A program made the position numbers and the translations under genes. The notes under the pieces were generated by a model that saw nothing but the letters and a program-made list of their open reading frames with translations, did no database searches and was not told where the DNA came from. 64,000 nt of DNA from Calothrix sp. NIES-3974 (GTDB lineage: Bacteria > Cyanobacteriota > Cyanobacteriia > Cyanobacteriales > Nostocaceae): assembly GCF_002368395.1 (NCBI RefSeq), contig NZ_AP018254.1, positions 4,588,001-4,652,000 on the forward strand, in the 5' to 3' direction. Shown in pieces: positions 18,006-26,573 of this stretch. Every line of letters begins with the position of its first letter. The stretch's first letter is position 1.

Positions 18006-18360
18006 CTGGAAAATAGGGAATAGGGAGTACAGAGGCGATATGTCGCCTCTGTATGGGTTGGAAGCATTCCGATTCCACTTTTCACGAGACCCAAAAAATT
18101 ACAAATGCTGGGTTTTGAAGCCTTATACCTATTTTTTAGCAATTTTTGCGGCTAAAATACCCTCTAACTCCTGCATTATCAGAGTTATACTATATACTAT
18201 TTTTCCGTCAGCCCTACTTAACCCTTGAAGTTCGACTGTCAAGTGTTAAACAATGCTAGCCTTACCCAATCCCCCTGGGTGTAGCGAAATCTACCAAAAA
18301 AAGCAGCAAGATCCATTAACGTTATTTCATCCTCCAATGTAATTCGGGCTACATTTAGAC
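18006..18360. other. Intergenic region with a palindrome and a shared segment
   Basis: Bases 18028-18053 are a TACAGAGGCGATA/TGTCGCCTCTGTA palindrome that may end transcription of the preceding gene. Bases 18073-18105 (ATTCCACTTTTCAC, AGACCCAAAAAATTACA) match 49948-49979, which also follows a palindrome. Together they look like one composite repeat. The LysR gene starts at once after this region. Confidence 0.6.
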
Positions 18361-19338
18361 ATGCGGTTAGAACAGTTGCAGGCATTTCTGGCGATTGTGG
18401 AAACAGGTAGTTTTCAATCGGCAGCACGCCAATGTGGTATTACCCAATCAACGGTCAGTCGGCAAATCCAATCCCTAGAAGCAGATTTAGGGATAGAATT
18501 GTTTCACCGTAGCAGTCAGGCAAAATTAACATTAGCAGGGGAAAGGTTGTTACCAAGGGTGAAAAAAATTTGTCAGGAGTGGCAAAATGCTACCCAAGAA
18601 TTAACCGAATTAAAGGAAGGTAAACAACCAGAATTATGTGTTGCAGCGATTCATTCCCTCTGTGCCTATTACCTACCGCCAGTTTTGCAACAATTTTGTC
18701 ATGACTTCCCGGAAGTGCAACTGCGAGTGACATCACTAGGAAGCGATCGCGCTCTCAAAGTTCTTAAGGACGGTTTAGTAGATTTAGCGATAGTCATGAA
18801 TAACCGTTTTCTCACCACTGGTAAAGAAATGGTTATACAAGTATTGTATGATGAACCGATAGAGGTTTTGACGGCCATCACCCATCCCCTAGCCGCCTAC
18901 GAATCGATTCCCTGGTCAGAATTAATTCGCTATCCCCAGGTTGTTTTTAAGGATGGTTACGGAATGCAACGCCTAATTCAAGACAAATTTGACAGCCTGG
19001 AAGCCCGATTGCAAGCAGCCCTGGAAGTCAATACCTTAGATGCCTTTCGCGGTGTCGTGCGACAAGGAGAATTTATCGCCCTTCTGCCCCATTCAGCCCT
19101 CGTTGAAGCCCGTAATGACCCCACCCTGGCAATTCGTCCTATCTCTAATTCTATCCTCGAAAGTGGAAATATTAACCCCGTTATTACCAACAAACTGGAA
19201 CACCCAACCCTAACCCGTCAAGTTGTCATGGTGACAACCGAAGACCGGTTAAAAATACCCCCGATTCAAAAATTTTGGCAATTAGTCTGTGAAAATATCC
19301 CTCCCCAGTCGGATGCGGTGCTGCGTCGAGCAAGTTAG
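18361..19338 (+). CDS. LysR-family transcriptional regulator
   Basis: 325-aa LysR-type activator/repressor. The winged helix-turn-helix occupies residues 1-60 ('FLAIVETGSFQSAARQCG', 'TQSTVSRQIQSLEADLGIEL'). An effector-binding, periplasmic-binding-protein-like domain follows from about residue 90 ('ELCVAAIHSLCAYYLPPVL'). The inducer is unknown. It lies 80 bp upstream of the TrpD2-like gene on the same strand, and the pair may form a unit. LysR genes usually control a divergent gene, but no gene is divergent here. It is not one of the well-known cyanobacterial LysR proteins (CmpR, RbcR, NtcB) as far as I can tell. Confidence 0.9.
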   Translation: MRLEQLQAFLAIVETGSFQSAARQCGITQSTVSRQIQSLEADLGIELFHRSSQAKLTLAGERLLPRVKKICQEWQNATQELTELKEGKQPELCVAAIHSLCAYYLPPVLQQFCHDFPEVQLRVTSLGSDRALKVLKDGLVDLAIVMNNRFLTTGKEMVIQVLYDEPIEVLTAITHPLAAYESIPWSELIRYPQVVFKDGYGMQRLIQDKFDSLEARLQAALEVNTLDAFRGVVRQGEFIALLPHSALVEARNDPTLAIRPISNSILESGNINPVITNKLEHPTLTRQVVMVTTEDRLKIPPIQKFWQLVCENIPPQSDAVLRRAS

Positions 19339-19418
19339 TTCGCAGGGGAAATGCTAATAATACTAAAATACCTCAGAAATATATCCAGGTTCTATCTCCT
19401 GTATTCTCACCTAAAAAC

Positions 19419-20471
19419 ATGAGTGCTGTTTTTCGAGATTTATTACGCAAAGTGGGTAGCGGAAACCACACATCCCAATCCTTAAGCCGCACTGAAGCCG
19501 CGATCGCTGCTAAAATGATGTTATTGGCGGAGGCGACCCCGGCTCAAATTGGTGCTTTTTTAATTGCCCATCGCATCAAACGACCGACGGGTGAGGAATT
19601 GGCAGGGATGTTGGATACCTTCGAGGGTTTTGGTCCTAAGTTTCAACCTGTTTCCAGTCAACGTCCCGTAATCGTATTCGGAATTCCCTATGATGGTCGC
19701 AGTCGTACCGCACCCATCAGTCCCATCACGGCTTTACTATTAGCCAGTGTGGAACAACCGGTGATTATGCATGGGGGAGGACGATTACCCACAAAATACG
19801 GCTTACCATTAATTGAGATTTGGCAAGGTTTGGGGGTTGATTGGACGCGTTTATCCCTAACCCAAAATCAAAATATACTAGAAAAAGTTGGTATTGGCTT
19901 TATTTATACACCCCTGCATTTTCCCCTAACCAACCATCTTTGGGAATACCGCGACCAATTGGGAAAACGTCCACCCCTAGCGACGATGGAATTAATTTGG
20001 TGTCCCTACGCTGGAAATGCTCATCAAATTTCTGGTTTTGTCCATCCACCCACAGAAGGAATGTTTCTTGAAGCCTGGAAATTACGGGGTGTTCAGCAAT
20101 TTACCACAATTAAAGGATTGGAAGGAAGCGTGGATTTACCCTGCGATCGCACAGCGATTATTGGTTTAGGGAATGGCAATGGTGAAATTACCAGGTTACA
20201 TTTATCCGCAAGTCAACATGGATTTAAGCATCAAAATGTAGCCTTGACCACCACAAGCGAATTCATCCACAATATCCTAGAACTTCTGGATGGGAGAAAT
20301 AATATATTGACCGAAAGTGCTATTTGGAACGGAGGTTTTTATCTTTGGCGTTGTGGAATTTGTGAAGACATCACAACAGGGATTCAAAAAGCCGAATTAT
20401 TATTCAGTAGTGGTGCTGTGAGTAATACGTTAATTAACTTGCGCAATCACTGTTTACCAAATAATTCGTAA
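19419..20471 (+). CDS. TrpD2-like anthranilate phosphoribosyltransferase-family protein
   Basis: 350-aa protein with the fold of nucleoside phosphorylases/TrpD. The N-terminal helical domain is recognised by 'LAEATPAQIGAFLIAHRIKR' (about residues 38-57). The catalytic signatures of true TrpD have diverged: the PRPP loop position reads 'FGIPYDGRSRTAPISP' instead of GTGGD, and the KHGN motif is 'MHGGGRLPTK'. This resembles the TrpD2/YbiB group, one member of which binds nucleic acid and not anthranilate. A tryptophan-pathway role is therefore doubtful. CTGTATTC heptamer-like sequence precedes the ATG at 19419. Confidence 0.78.
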   Translation: MSAVFRDLLRKVGSGNHTSQSLSRTEAAIAAKMMLLAEATPAQIGAFLIAHRIKRPTGEELAGMLDTFEGFGPKFQPVSSQRPVIVFGIPYDGRSRTAPISPITALLLASVEQPVIMHGGGRLPTKYGLPLIEIWQGLGVDWTRLSLTQNQNILEKVGIGFIYTPLHFPLTNHLWEYRDQLGKRPPLATMELIWCPYAGNAHQISGFVHPPTEGMFLEAWKLRGVQQFTTIKGLEGSVDLPCDRTAIIGLGNGNGEITRLHLSASQHGFKHQNVALTTTSEFIHNILELLDGRNNILTESAIWNGGFYLWRCGICEDITTGIQKAELLFSSGAVSNTLINLRNHCLPNNS

Positions 20472-20490
20472 TCGAAAATCCACAATTGCA

Positions 20491-21204
20491 TCACCCTTCC
20501 CGTACCCAAGCAGTTGCTCTCCACAGGTACATAAATAGAGTTCCTGCCACCACAGCGCCAACATTCCATTTAATCGAAGATTTTAACAAGTTCATACGGC
20601 GAGAATTGCGGGTAAATTGGGCTTGATTTTTGATTTGTTCTTTTGATTGGAAAACACGCGATCGCAATTCATCTTTGATTTGAGGTAAGCTCTTATCACC
20701 AGGGTTGATACCTTGAGCGCGTAATAATTGATTAATTTGTTCGCTATTGGCTTGGTCGATTTTTTGTTCAAAGTTTTCTGCTTGGGCTATTTGTTGTTTG
20801 AGAGCATTATCAATTTGGGTTGTATTTTGTTTATCCAACCGCATCGTATTCGTAATCGTTAATGGTATCAAGAGATAAAATACTAATGCTAAAAATAAAG
20901 TCAAGAGAGACAAAAGTTTTAAAAAACCAATTTCCCCACGACGACGATTGATAAAGCCACCCCAAAAAGCCATTGCTAAACCAATTAATGGAACGGGAAC
21001 TCTTTCTACTATTTGACCAAAGGTTTGAAATTCCCAAACTGGATTCATCACATTCAAAGGGGTAAGTATACTAACCCAATCTAAAATGGTTAAAATTATT
21101 AAACCGTAACCAACTGCACGCACAATTCCTAAAGCGGCGATTTCGCTAGTATCCAAGTGAGAAAAATCCGGTTTTCTGTCACTATTAATCTCAGATTTAG
21201 TCAT
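20491..21204 (-). CDS. HpsJ-like membrane protein, exosortase-associated
   Basis: 237-aa membrane protein with hydrophobic segments near residues 28-47, 70-88, 95-118 and 212-230, and a polar, coiled-coil-prone stretch at about 125-205 rich in Gln, Glu and Lys. The sequence 'MNPVWEFQTFGQIVERVPVP' is characteristic of the HpsJ family, first linked to hormogonium polysaccharide in Nostoc. A related subfamily is found beside cyanoexosortase A genes. Its position just downstream of the exosortase cluster on the same strand fits that subfamily. The molecular function is unknown. Confidence 0.75.
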   Translation of the reverse strand: MTKSEINSDRKPDFSHLDTSEIAALGIVRAVGYGLIILTILDWVSILTPLNVMNPVWEFQTFGQIVERVPVPLIGLAMAFWGGFINRRRGEIGFLKLLSLLTLFLALVFYLLIPLTITNTMRLDKQNTTQIDNALKQQIAQAENFEQKIDQANSEQINQLLRAQGINPGDKSLPQIKDELRSRVFQSKEQIKNQAQFTRNSRRMNLLKSSIKWNVGAVVAGTLFMYLWRATAWVREG

Positions 21205-21705
21205 GGGTCTATAATTTAAAATGGAATATTAATCTTTGTTTTCTAAATATTTATTTAATTTCATGGATATAGATAGGAAAATCTTGGTTAAGATATCGCA
21301 ATTTTTTGATTAGGGGAATAGGGAACGGGTAATCAAAATATATCCTAACAATTTTTGTCAGAATTGTGTTTGTAGAGACGCAATATATTGCGTCTGGGAT
21401 TCAGAATGGGTTGCATAGATTACTGGGATTCAGAATGGGTTACATAGATTACGTCTGGGATTCAGAATGGGTTGCCAACATTTTTTTGAAACAGTCACAG
21501 TACGGAGCAACCAAAGATACAACCTAGATATGGTTAGAATTTGCTGCAAAACCATTATTCTACAGACAATCCGTTGAATTGTCTCCACTATCACAGTTAT
21601 AATTTTTTCACCCACTTATTTACTGCTATATACTACAAACAACAATCAATTAACAGTTTGAATTGGACTATGTAGCTAATTGCGAACCGCTTACAGTATA
21701 TCTAT
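21205..21705. other. Intergenic region with palindrome and triple direct repeat
   Basis: Bases 21375-21394 are an AGACGCAATATATTGCGTCT palindrome. It runs into three tandem copies of a CTGGGATTCAGAATGGGTT unit (next entry). The rest is AT-rich with no convincing gene. Confidence 0.6.
21394..21475. repeat. Three tandem copies of a 29-32 bp unit
   Basis: CTGGGATTCAGAATGGGTT starts at 21394, 21423 and 21455. The first two copies continue with (G/A)CATAGATTAC. The third is cut after GGGTTGCC. The first unit begins at the last base of a dispersed palindrome (21375-21394). Confidence 0.85.
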
Positions 21706-22389
21706 TCAAAGTGGGGGAAATCTGGTTTTCCACCATGCATACCAATCAAACCATGCTGTTTCTAGATAATTGATTTTTTGTTGAGATTGAGAGGGATTGC
21801 TGATGGGAAGGGAAAAATGTGTCCATAAACAGCGTCGGTCTAAAAGGGGTTCATCGTGAATTAACCAACTTAACAAGCGTTGAGGTTGAAAATCAAATTT
21901 ATAGCGATTTTGTTTGAACTGTGCATCAGTGAAAGTCGCTTTTCCCCTAGGATTAATACAAGCACTTAAATAAGCAAGATTTCCCTCCACACCAATTCCA
22001 TAAAATCCAACCTCTGGATGATAACGAATTTCGGGTACGGATTTAATCTCCGTATAATCCTTGATATACAAGGTCATGGATGCATTCTCTAAACTAAAAT
22101 ATCGCATTTCCACATTTAGTTGTAGCTGATTACGTACATACTGATATTTTTTTTGTGCTAGGGGTTTGAGGAATACTTTAGGGGGGATGGGGGGAACGGA
22201 ACTTTGTTGAAATTGCCAATTAGGGAGGGGTACACTTTCTGGAAAATTGAAGGGAGTTAGACTCAGAGGGGTATTTTTTGGTCGTAAACTAACTCGCACT
22301 AAAACTGCGATCGCACTCACACAGGTTAAGGTCAGTAAACCAATCCGTATCTGTTTGCCATTTTTCCTCATTTTCCATCCCATCCCCAC
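21706..22389 (-). CDS. Cyanoexosortase A system-associated protein
   Basis: 227-aa protein with one N-terminal membrane anchor ('IGLLTLTCVSAIAVLVRVSL', about residues 16-35) and an extracytoplasmic domain. Features such as 'YQYVRNQLQLNVEMRYF', 'NLAYLSACINPRG' and 'DRRCLWTHFSLP' fit the protein found next to cyanoexosortase A in many genomes. By analogy with EpsI, which is fused or adjacent to other exosortases, it may assist processing or glycan export. It is 330 bp downstream of the exosortase gene on the same strand. The start may be the later ATG at 'MRKNGKQ'. Confidence 0.72.
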   Translation of the reverse strand: MGMGWKMRKNGKQIRIGLLTLTCVSAIAVLVRVSLRPKNTPLSLTPFNFPESVPLPNWQFQQSSVPPIPPKVFLKPLAQKKYQYVRNQLQLNVEMRYFSLENASMTLYIKDYTEIKSVPEIRYHPEVGFYGIGVEGNLAYLSACINPRGKATFTDAQFKQNRYKFDFQPQRLLSWLIHDEPLLDRRCLWTHFSLPISNPSQSQQKINYLETAWFDWYAWWKTRFPPL

Positions 22390-22719
22390 TCAACATCCCT
22401 ATCATGTCTAATTATGTTTGCTCTCAGATTTTTATGCAGTTGGCAAAAAAGTACCGGTAAAGACACGACATGTCCCGTCTGTACGGGAATAGTGATTAAT
22501 GAGTAGGAAGTCAGATAAAATCATTTTTATACATTCTGGTGTAACATGGCGGCCTATTTTCAAGGGAGAGAAAATACAAATAGCACTTCAGAGGATGCTT
22601 TTCAAGTATTAATAAATACTTTATTAACCACTTCTTGAAGGCAGAAAATAGGCTCAAACGATATATTTGTCGTTATCAACTACTCCCTATTCCCTGTAGG
22701 ACGACCCGACGGTTCGTCT
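22390..22719. other. Intergenic region with two palindromes
   Basis: Palindromes of the AGACGCGACATGTCGCGTCT family lie at 22461-22480 and 22699-22720 (degenerate). A CGATATATTTGTCGTTATCAAC segment near 22659 recurs near 4850. The second palindrome adjoins the stop of the exosortase gene and could weaken transcription into the next gene. Confidence 0.55.
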
Positions 22720-23595
22720 CTAATTCAAATTTTTTTGCTGTCCGACAATCCGCCAACACCAACAGGCAAAAATTATCACCGCTAATAAAGAAAATGCCAA
22801 TGAACCAGTGCCGATATGCCAATATTCAAAAGCATTTTTATCCTGATTTGCGACCAAAAATAACATCAACGCTACGCGAAACCCGTTGACTACAAACCCA
22901 ATTATTATCGCCACCATTGGCAAAATAAGCTTCTGCGATCGCGGATGGGGAAACATCAATAAAAAAACCACTGCTAACCCCAACAATTGGAAGATTAACT
23001 CTAATCCCGAACAACCGGAATAAACCTCAATACTACCACCGGGTAAAAATAAATTAACACCGCTACGCACTACATCAAATCCCAAATACCACAGGAGCAA
23101 AGCAGAAAACTTGGCTGTTAAGGGTGAAATGTCCACCAAGGAAGGCGGTAAAATTTCCGGTACAGCGATGAAAAATAGGGTTAGTAATTCCCATTGATAA
23201 TGTTTGAGAAATTTAGCTCCTGATGCCAATAGGGCAATAGCAAAACCAAATACAACCGGCAACAAATAAATAAAGTAAACCCCACCAAAACCATGCATTG
23301 AGTCTACTTTCATCAGTGTAAATAAAATGATAATTACACCACAAATTGTCGAAACAAAATCACTGTGGAAATGTAGCTGCTGCCGCCTTTCCCACAACCG
23401 AAAACTAAGTACACCCCAAAATAAACTACTAGTACCAAATAAACTTTGGTTTTCGTACTTCCAAGCTAAATGTAATTGAATCGAAATTAAAGCTGCACTC
23501 AATACTAACAACAAAAATATCGGATTGTACAGATTTTTTAAGTGTGTGAATTGTTTAAATATCATTGCACAATACAAAATTTCTGTTGTTAACAA
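22720..23595 (-). CDS. crtA: Cyanoexosortase A
   Basis: Multi-pass membrane transpeptidase-like protease (291 aa, about eight hydrophobic segments). It is proposed to cut PEP-CTERM proteins at their C-terminal anchor and transfer them to an envelope acceptor. The catalytic triad is visible: C195 in 'EVYSGCSGLELI', R240 in 'FVVNGFRVALM' and H260 in 'EYWHIGTGSL'. It is the central gene of a four-gene minus-strand group with a PEP-CTERM protein upstream (9 bp) and associated proteins downstream. The true start may be 'MIFKQFTHL' at 23562. The symbol follows the cyanoexosortase naming and is unrelated to the carotenoid gene crtA. Confidence 0.88.
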   Translation of the reverse strand: MLTTEILYCAMIFKQFTHLKNLYNPIFLLLVLSAALISIQLHLAWKYENQSLFGTSSLFWGVLSFRLWERRQQLHFHSDFVSTICGVIIILFTLMKVDSMHGFGGVYFIYLLPVVFGFAIALLASGAKFLKHYQWELLTLFFIAVPEILPPSLVDISPLTAKFSALLLWYLGFDVVRSGVNLFLPGGSIEVYSGCSGLELIFQLLGLAVVFLLMFPHPRSQKLILPMVAIIIGFVVNGFRVALMLFLVANQDKNAFEYWHIGTGSLAFSLLAVIIFACWCWRIVGQQKNLN

Positions 23596-23604
23596 AACTC
23601 AAAA

Positions 23605-24345
23605 CTAATTACTGGGATGATTTTGATATTTGCGACGCAACGCAACTCCGAAACCTACTGCTGCAATTGTACCTAAAATCGTGAGCGGTTCTGGTACACT
23701 TTCACTTCTGCTGGTTAACTGGAAGGCATGGCGAGTTCCCGTATCCGTCCAGTTATTAAACGTCCCATTATAGGATTCCATCCCATTCCCACCCCAATTA
23801 TTACCAGTCGTCACCCAATAAACATTATTCCGGTCTGCCACATAACCAGAATTATAATCAGATGCTAAATGTAACCCTAACCAATAGGTGGTATTCCCAG
23901 CAATTTGTATCGGGGAATTAAAATCAAAGGAATAGGCATATTCATCTAACTGCAAAGATGAACCGACGTAGGAACGACCAGTTGCATTTCTGACAATATT
24001 CGTGGCATTACCTTGAATATAGGGATTTGTACTCGGTCTTCCCCCTGCATCTTCAAAAATGTAATAACGTATGTTCCCATCCCAACCGTAATTTGGATTT
24101 CCACCCCATCCCTGGGGAGTTTCGATACTCCAAAAGTTCACTCCCGTAATCGTCTGTGCTGCTGCTAGCCAAAAGTTATTAGCTTGTGTCCAAGCACTAG
24201 CTTCGTTTGCGCTCCTCAAGTCAGGAGAACCACCATCAAAGACAATTTGTACAGCTTTTGCCGCACTAGTACCCAGGACTGTCAGGGTAATGATTCCCGC
24301 ACTTAACCAATAAAGTGGCGATTTTCTGATCCTACATTTGCTCAT
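23605..24345 (-). CDS. PEP-CTERM sorting domain protein, likely exosortase substrate
   Basis: 246-aa secreted protein. An N-terminal signal peptide ('LYWLSAGIITLTVLGTSAAKA') is followed by a beta-rich domain with many Asn, Tyr and Trp residues. The C-terminal tripartite sorting signal is 'VPEP', then 'LTILGTIAAVGFGVAL', then 'RRKYQNHPSN', the classic PEP-CTERM anchor. The ATG at 24345 has GGGAGAG upstream and gives a normal signal peptide. An in-frame start at 24369 would place extra residues before it. It is encoded only 9 bp from cyanoexosortase A, so it is probably that enzyme's dedicated substrate. Confidence 0.88.
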   Translation of the reverse strand: MSKCRIRKSPLYWLSAGIITLTVLGTSAAKAVQIVFDGGSPDLRSANEASAWTQANNFWLAAAQTITGVNFWSIETPQGWGGNPNYGWDGNIRYYIFEDAGGRPSTNPYIQGNATNIVRNATGRSYVGSSLQLDEYAYSFDFNSPIQIAGNTTYWLGLHLASDYNSGYVADRNNVYWVTTGNNWGGNGMESYNGTFNNWTDTGTRHAFQLTSRSESVPEPLTILGTIAAVGFGVALRRKYQNHPSN

Positions 24346-25030
24346 ATTTAGCCCACTCTCCCAAGGCAATAAGGGGTAATGGTAGACTTAACCCTTTGAG
24401 TGAGATCCGTTTCCATTTGTTCCGTCAAATTGGTTGCTTCCATCATTAAGTACTCGTAGAATTTAAACTTCACGCCTACTAGCTGAAATTCCGAGTTTCC
24501 TTGAGAACACACTGGCGAATCTCGTACATTTTCGTATAATTCGCGCACTTTATCTTAATTTTACTAAATTTGCTCCCAATGCGATCGCAGTAATCTCAAC
24601 GGCATTACCAAAACTTCACCAGCAAGTTAAGTTTCAATGGTAATACCCAGGGTTTATACGGAAGCTATTCCCAAAATATGTTAAGACTTTAAACCCGACA
24701 CAAACTACACCTATCCACCATACTGCCACAAGTGTTACTAGTCATGTCAAAAAAATCAATTACCCACCGCCACCTTTAAATAAGTTTTAAATTTGCTCCA
24801 TTAGCTCTAGGTTGGTATTTATCAGGGAAAAGTCGGGAATCACGGGTGTTGTCAGCAGAAATTATACATAAATTATTTTTAAAGTTTAGATGAAATAATT
24901 ATCAACAGCACAACCTCTCTGTCGGGTCTGCTGTTCAAGTAGCGCTAGCTGTCAGTGGGTACTTAAAAGTGTAGGACTTATACCATTTCACTCAAATTTC
25001 GATACATTTTCTCCCCCTGCTCCATTGGTA

Positions 25031-25122
25031 ATATCGTTTACGCTAATGCTTGCTACACATCAGGGGCTGTAACCGTTGATTATTCTAGTTTCATTTATTT
25101 CAAAGTACAAGATAATCGATAT
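25031..25122 (-). repeat. 92-bp dispersed MITE-like repeat, copy B
   Basis: Full-length copy, inverted relative to copy A at 26-117. It has the complete CGATAT/ATATCG ends. Differences from copy A are a handful of substitutions. Confidence 0.85.
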
Positions 25123-25409
25123 AACAAGTTAAGATGCTCAAGCAATAATGCTTACAATATTGGTCAAAATCAGCTTTAAAAACACTATTTTTGAGTTTGC
25201 GATCGCGTCATCTGAAGAAGCATCGTTTAATATTGTCCTCAAAAATTAGTACTTGGCTAAATTTGATACTATATCTCTTCGCCAATTGATATCTTATTAC
25301 TATTACTGTTGGCAAAAAAACTTTTGTCTTAACTTGTCACGAATAGTAAAACGGTATTATTTCTCTCACTCCCCCACTCCCTACTCCCTTTAAAATTCAG
25401 AGTCTACAA

Positions 25410-25441
25410 TAAAAAAACCGGTTGAGGAAGTCAAACCGGCT
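25410..25441 (-). terminator. Rho-independent terminator of the 19-residue-repeat gene
   Basis: On the minus strand GCCGGTTTGA-CTTCC-TCAACCGG is followed by TTTTTTT. It lies 55 bp after the stop of the gene at 25496-26161. Confidence 0.85.
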
Positions 25442-25495
25442 AACACAGTTCCAAGGCTAAAACCAAATCTTCAATTAAGTCGGGGATCAAAACTA

Positions 25496-26161
25496 TTAAT
25501 CAATAAAACCCATTAAATACTCATAATCATCAATTTCGTTAGAAGCAACTGGACGATTACCCATAATTGAATAGGTCTCAGAAACGGCAATGGAACTTGC
25601 AGCAATTGGTCGAATCCCCGATAGGTTAATCGTATCGACCACCTCAATCTCATTGGCTGCAATTGGCCGTATTCCCATCACATTCATGGTGTCCACAACT
25701 TGCAGATGACTTACGCTAACGGGACGATTACCCATAACGTTATAGGTTTCTGATACCTGTAAGTCGCTGACTGCAATCGGTCTAATTCCAGAAATAGAAA
25801 CTGTTTCTGCAACTTGAATTTCGCTCTTGGCGATGGGACGCAACCCAGAAACATTGAGAGTGTCTTTGACTTCTAAACTCCCGTTATTCGCAGTTTCGGC
25901 TTTGACTGGTACATTGGTAGAGCTACCGTTTTTGCTCTTCTCTGGACTAGATGCATTGTTATCTTTATCGGACGCTGGCATATCGGTTCCTTTGTTTGAG
26001 CTGTCGTTGGTTAAAGTTGGTTGGGACTCTGGTGATTTTGTCTTCACACCAGAGTTTTGGGTCTTAGGGGTGCTATTTCCTGATTCCACTGTTCCTTCCT
26101 CTTTGGGTTTGGCACGTTGCTGCCGTGGACTGGTGGTTTTCCCTGTGCTGCTCGTGCTCAT
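25496..26161 (-). CDS. Protein with six exact 19-residue repeats, function unknown
   Basis: 221 aa. Residues 1-95 are a polar, disordered tail rich in Ser, Thr, Asn, Lys and Pro, with no signal peptide. Residues 96-209 are six consecutive 19-residue repeats starting at 96, 115, 134, 153, 172 and 191. The pattern is (I/L)xV-x-(E/D)T-xx(V/I/L)xG-x-RP-(I/V)-xx-S/N-E/D, with G at 106, 125, 144, 163, 182 and 201. The C-terminus is the acidic/aromatic 'IDDYEYLMGFID'. Short alternating hydrophobics with a G-RP turn suggest a stacked beta structure, but this is inference. It has its own terminator. I do not recognise a characterised homologue. Confidence 0.82.
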   Translation of the reverse strand: MSTSSTGKTTSPRQQRAKPKEEGTVESGNSTPKTQNSGVKTKSPESQPTLTNDSSNKGTDMPASDKDNNASSPEKSKNGSSTNVPVKAETANNGSLEVKDTLNVSGLRPIAKSEIQVAETVSISGIRPIAVSDLQVSETYNVMGNRPVSVSHLQVVDTMNVMGIRPIAANEIEVVDTINLSGIRPIAASSIAVSETYSIMGNRPVASNEIDDYEYLMGFID

Positions 26162-26573
26162 GTTTGTATATCCCTCTTCAAATTATTAACAAGATTAACG
26201 GATTATTAAAAGGTATTTTGAAAAACAAATATTTTTGCTGTATATCAAAGTTTAACTTTAAAAAAGCTCGCATAGGTATAATTATCTTTGTATTTGTCAC
26301 ATAAGTAAACCTTAACTCCCGGATTCCTCACAAACTGCTCAAACTTTTAGTGAGTAGGGAAGAGTCCGTGATGGGAGCAGAAGAAAAATCAACCCATTAC
26401 TCCCTGCTGATCACTTCCTGGTGAGAAATACAAGAACTACACGGCGATTTTGGATTCATCTTCGGTCTGTGTCGAAATTTGGATATTTTGTTAAATTACA
26501 TCACAAGTCCCTTCCCCGTAGCAAAATCTGCCCGAATTCGGTAGGATCTAACAGGGAATCATAGTACTGATGT
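26162..26573. other. Intergenic region between divergent genes, with a repeat
   Basis: 412 bp between the divergent repeat-protein gene and uvrB. Bases 26323-26436 are a degenerate copy of the element at 6090-6205 (ends TTCCTCACAAA and TGAGAAATACA). Promoters for both genes must lie here. No LexA-like box was recognised by eye. Confidence 0.55.

Larger units (their letters stand above)
24370..25495. other. 1.1-kb intergenic region with repeats
   Basis: Bases 24979-25021 (ACCATTTCACTCAAATTT, GATACATTTTCT, CCCCTGCTCC) match 35697-35740. Bases 25031-25122 are the 92-bp repeat. Bases 25410-25441 are a terminator. A 66-codon minus-strand frame at 24348-24548 overlaps the PEP-CTERM start region and shows no domain. 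No other gene is seen. Confidence 0.6.

Noticed and set aside
18239-18427. 62-codon minus-strand ORF overlapping the LysR start
   Set aside because: Antisense to the conserved LysR helix-turn-helix codons and without a recognisable domain.
24348-24548. 66-codon ORF upstream of the PEP-CTERM gene
   Set aside because: Overlaps the ribosome-binding region of that gene in another frame and has no domain; it is more likely leader sequence.
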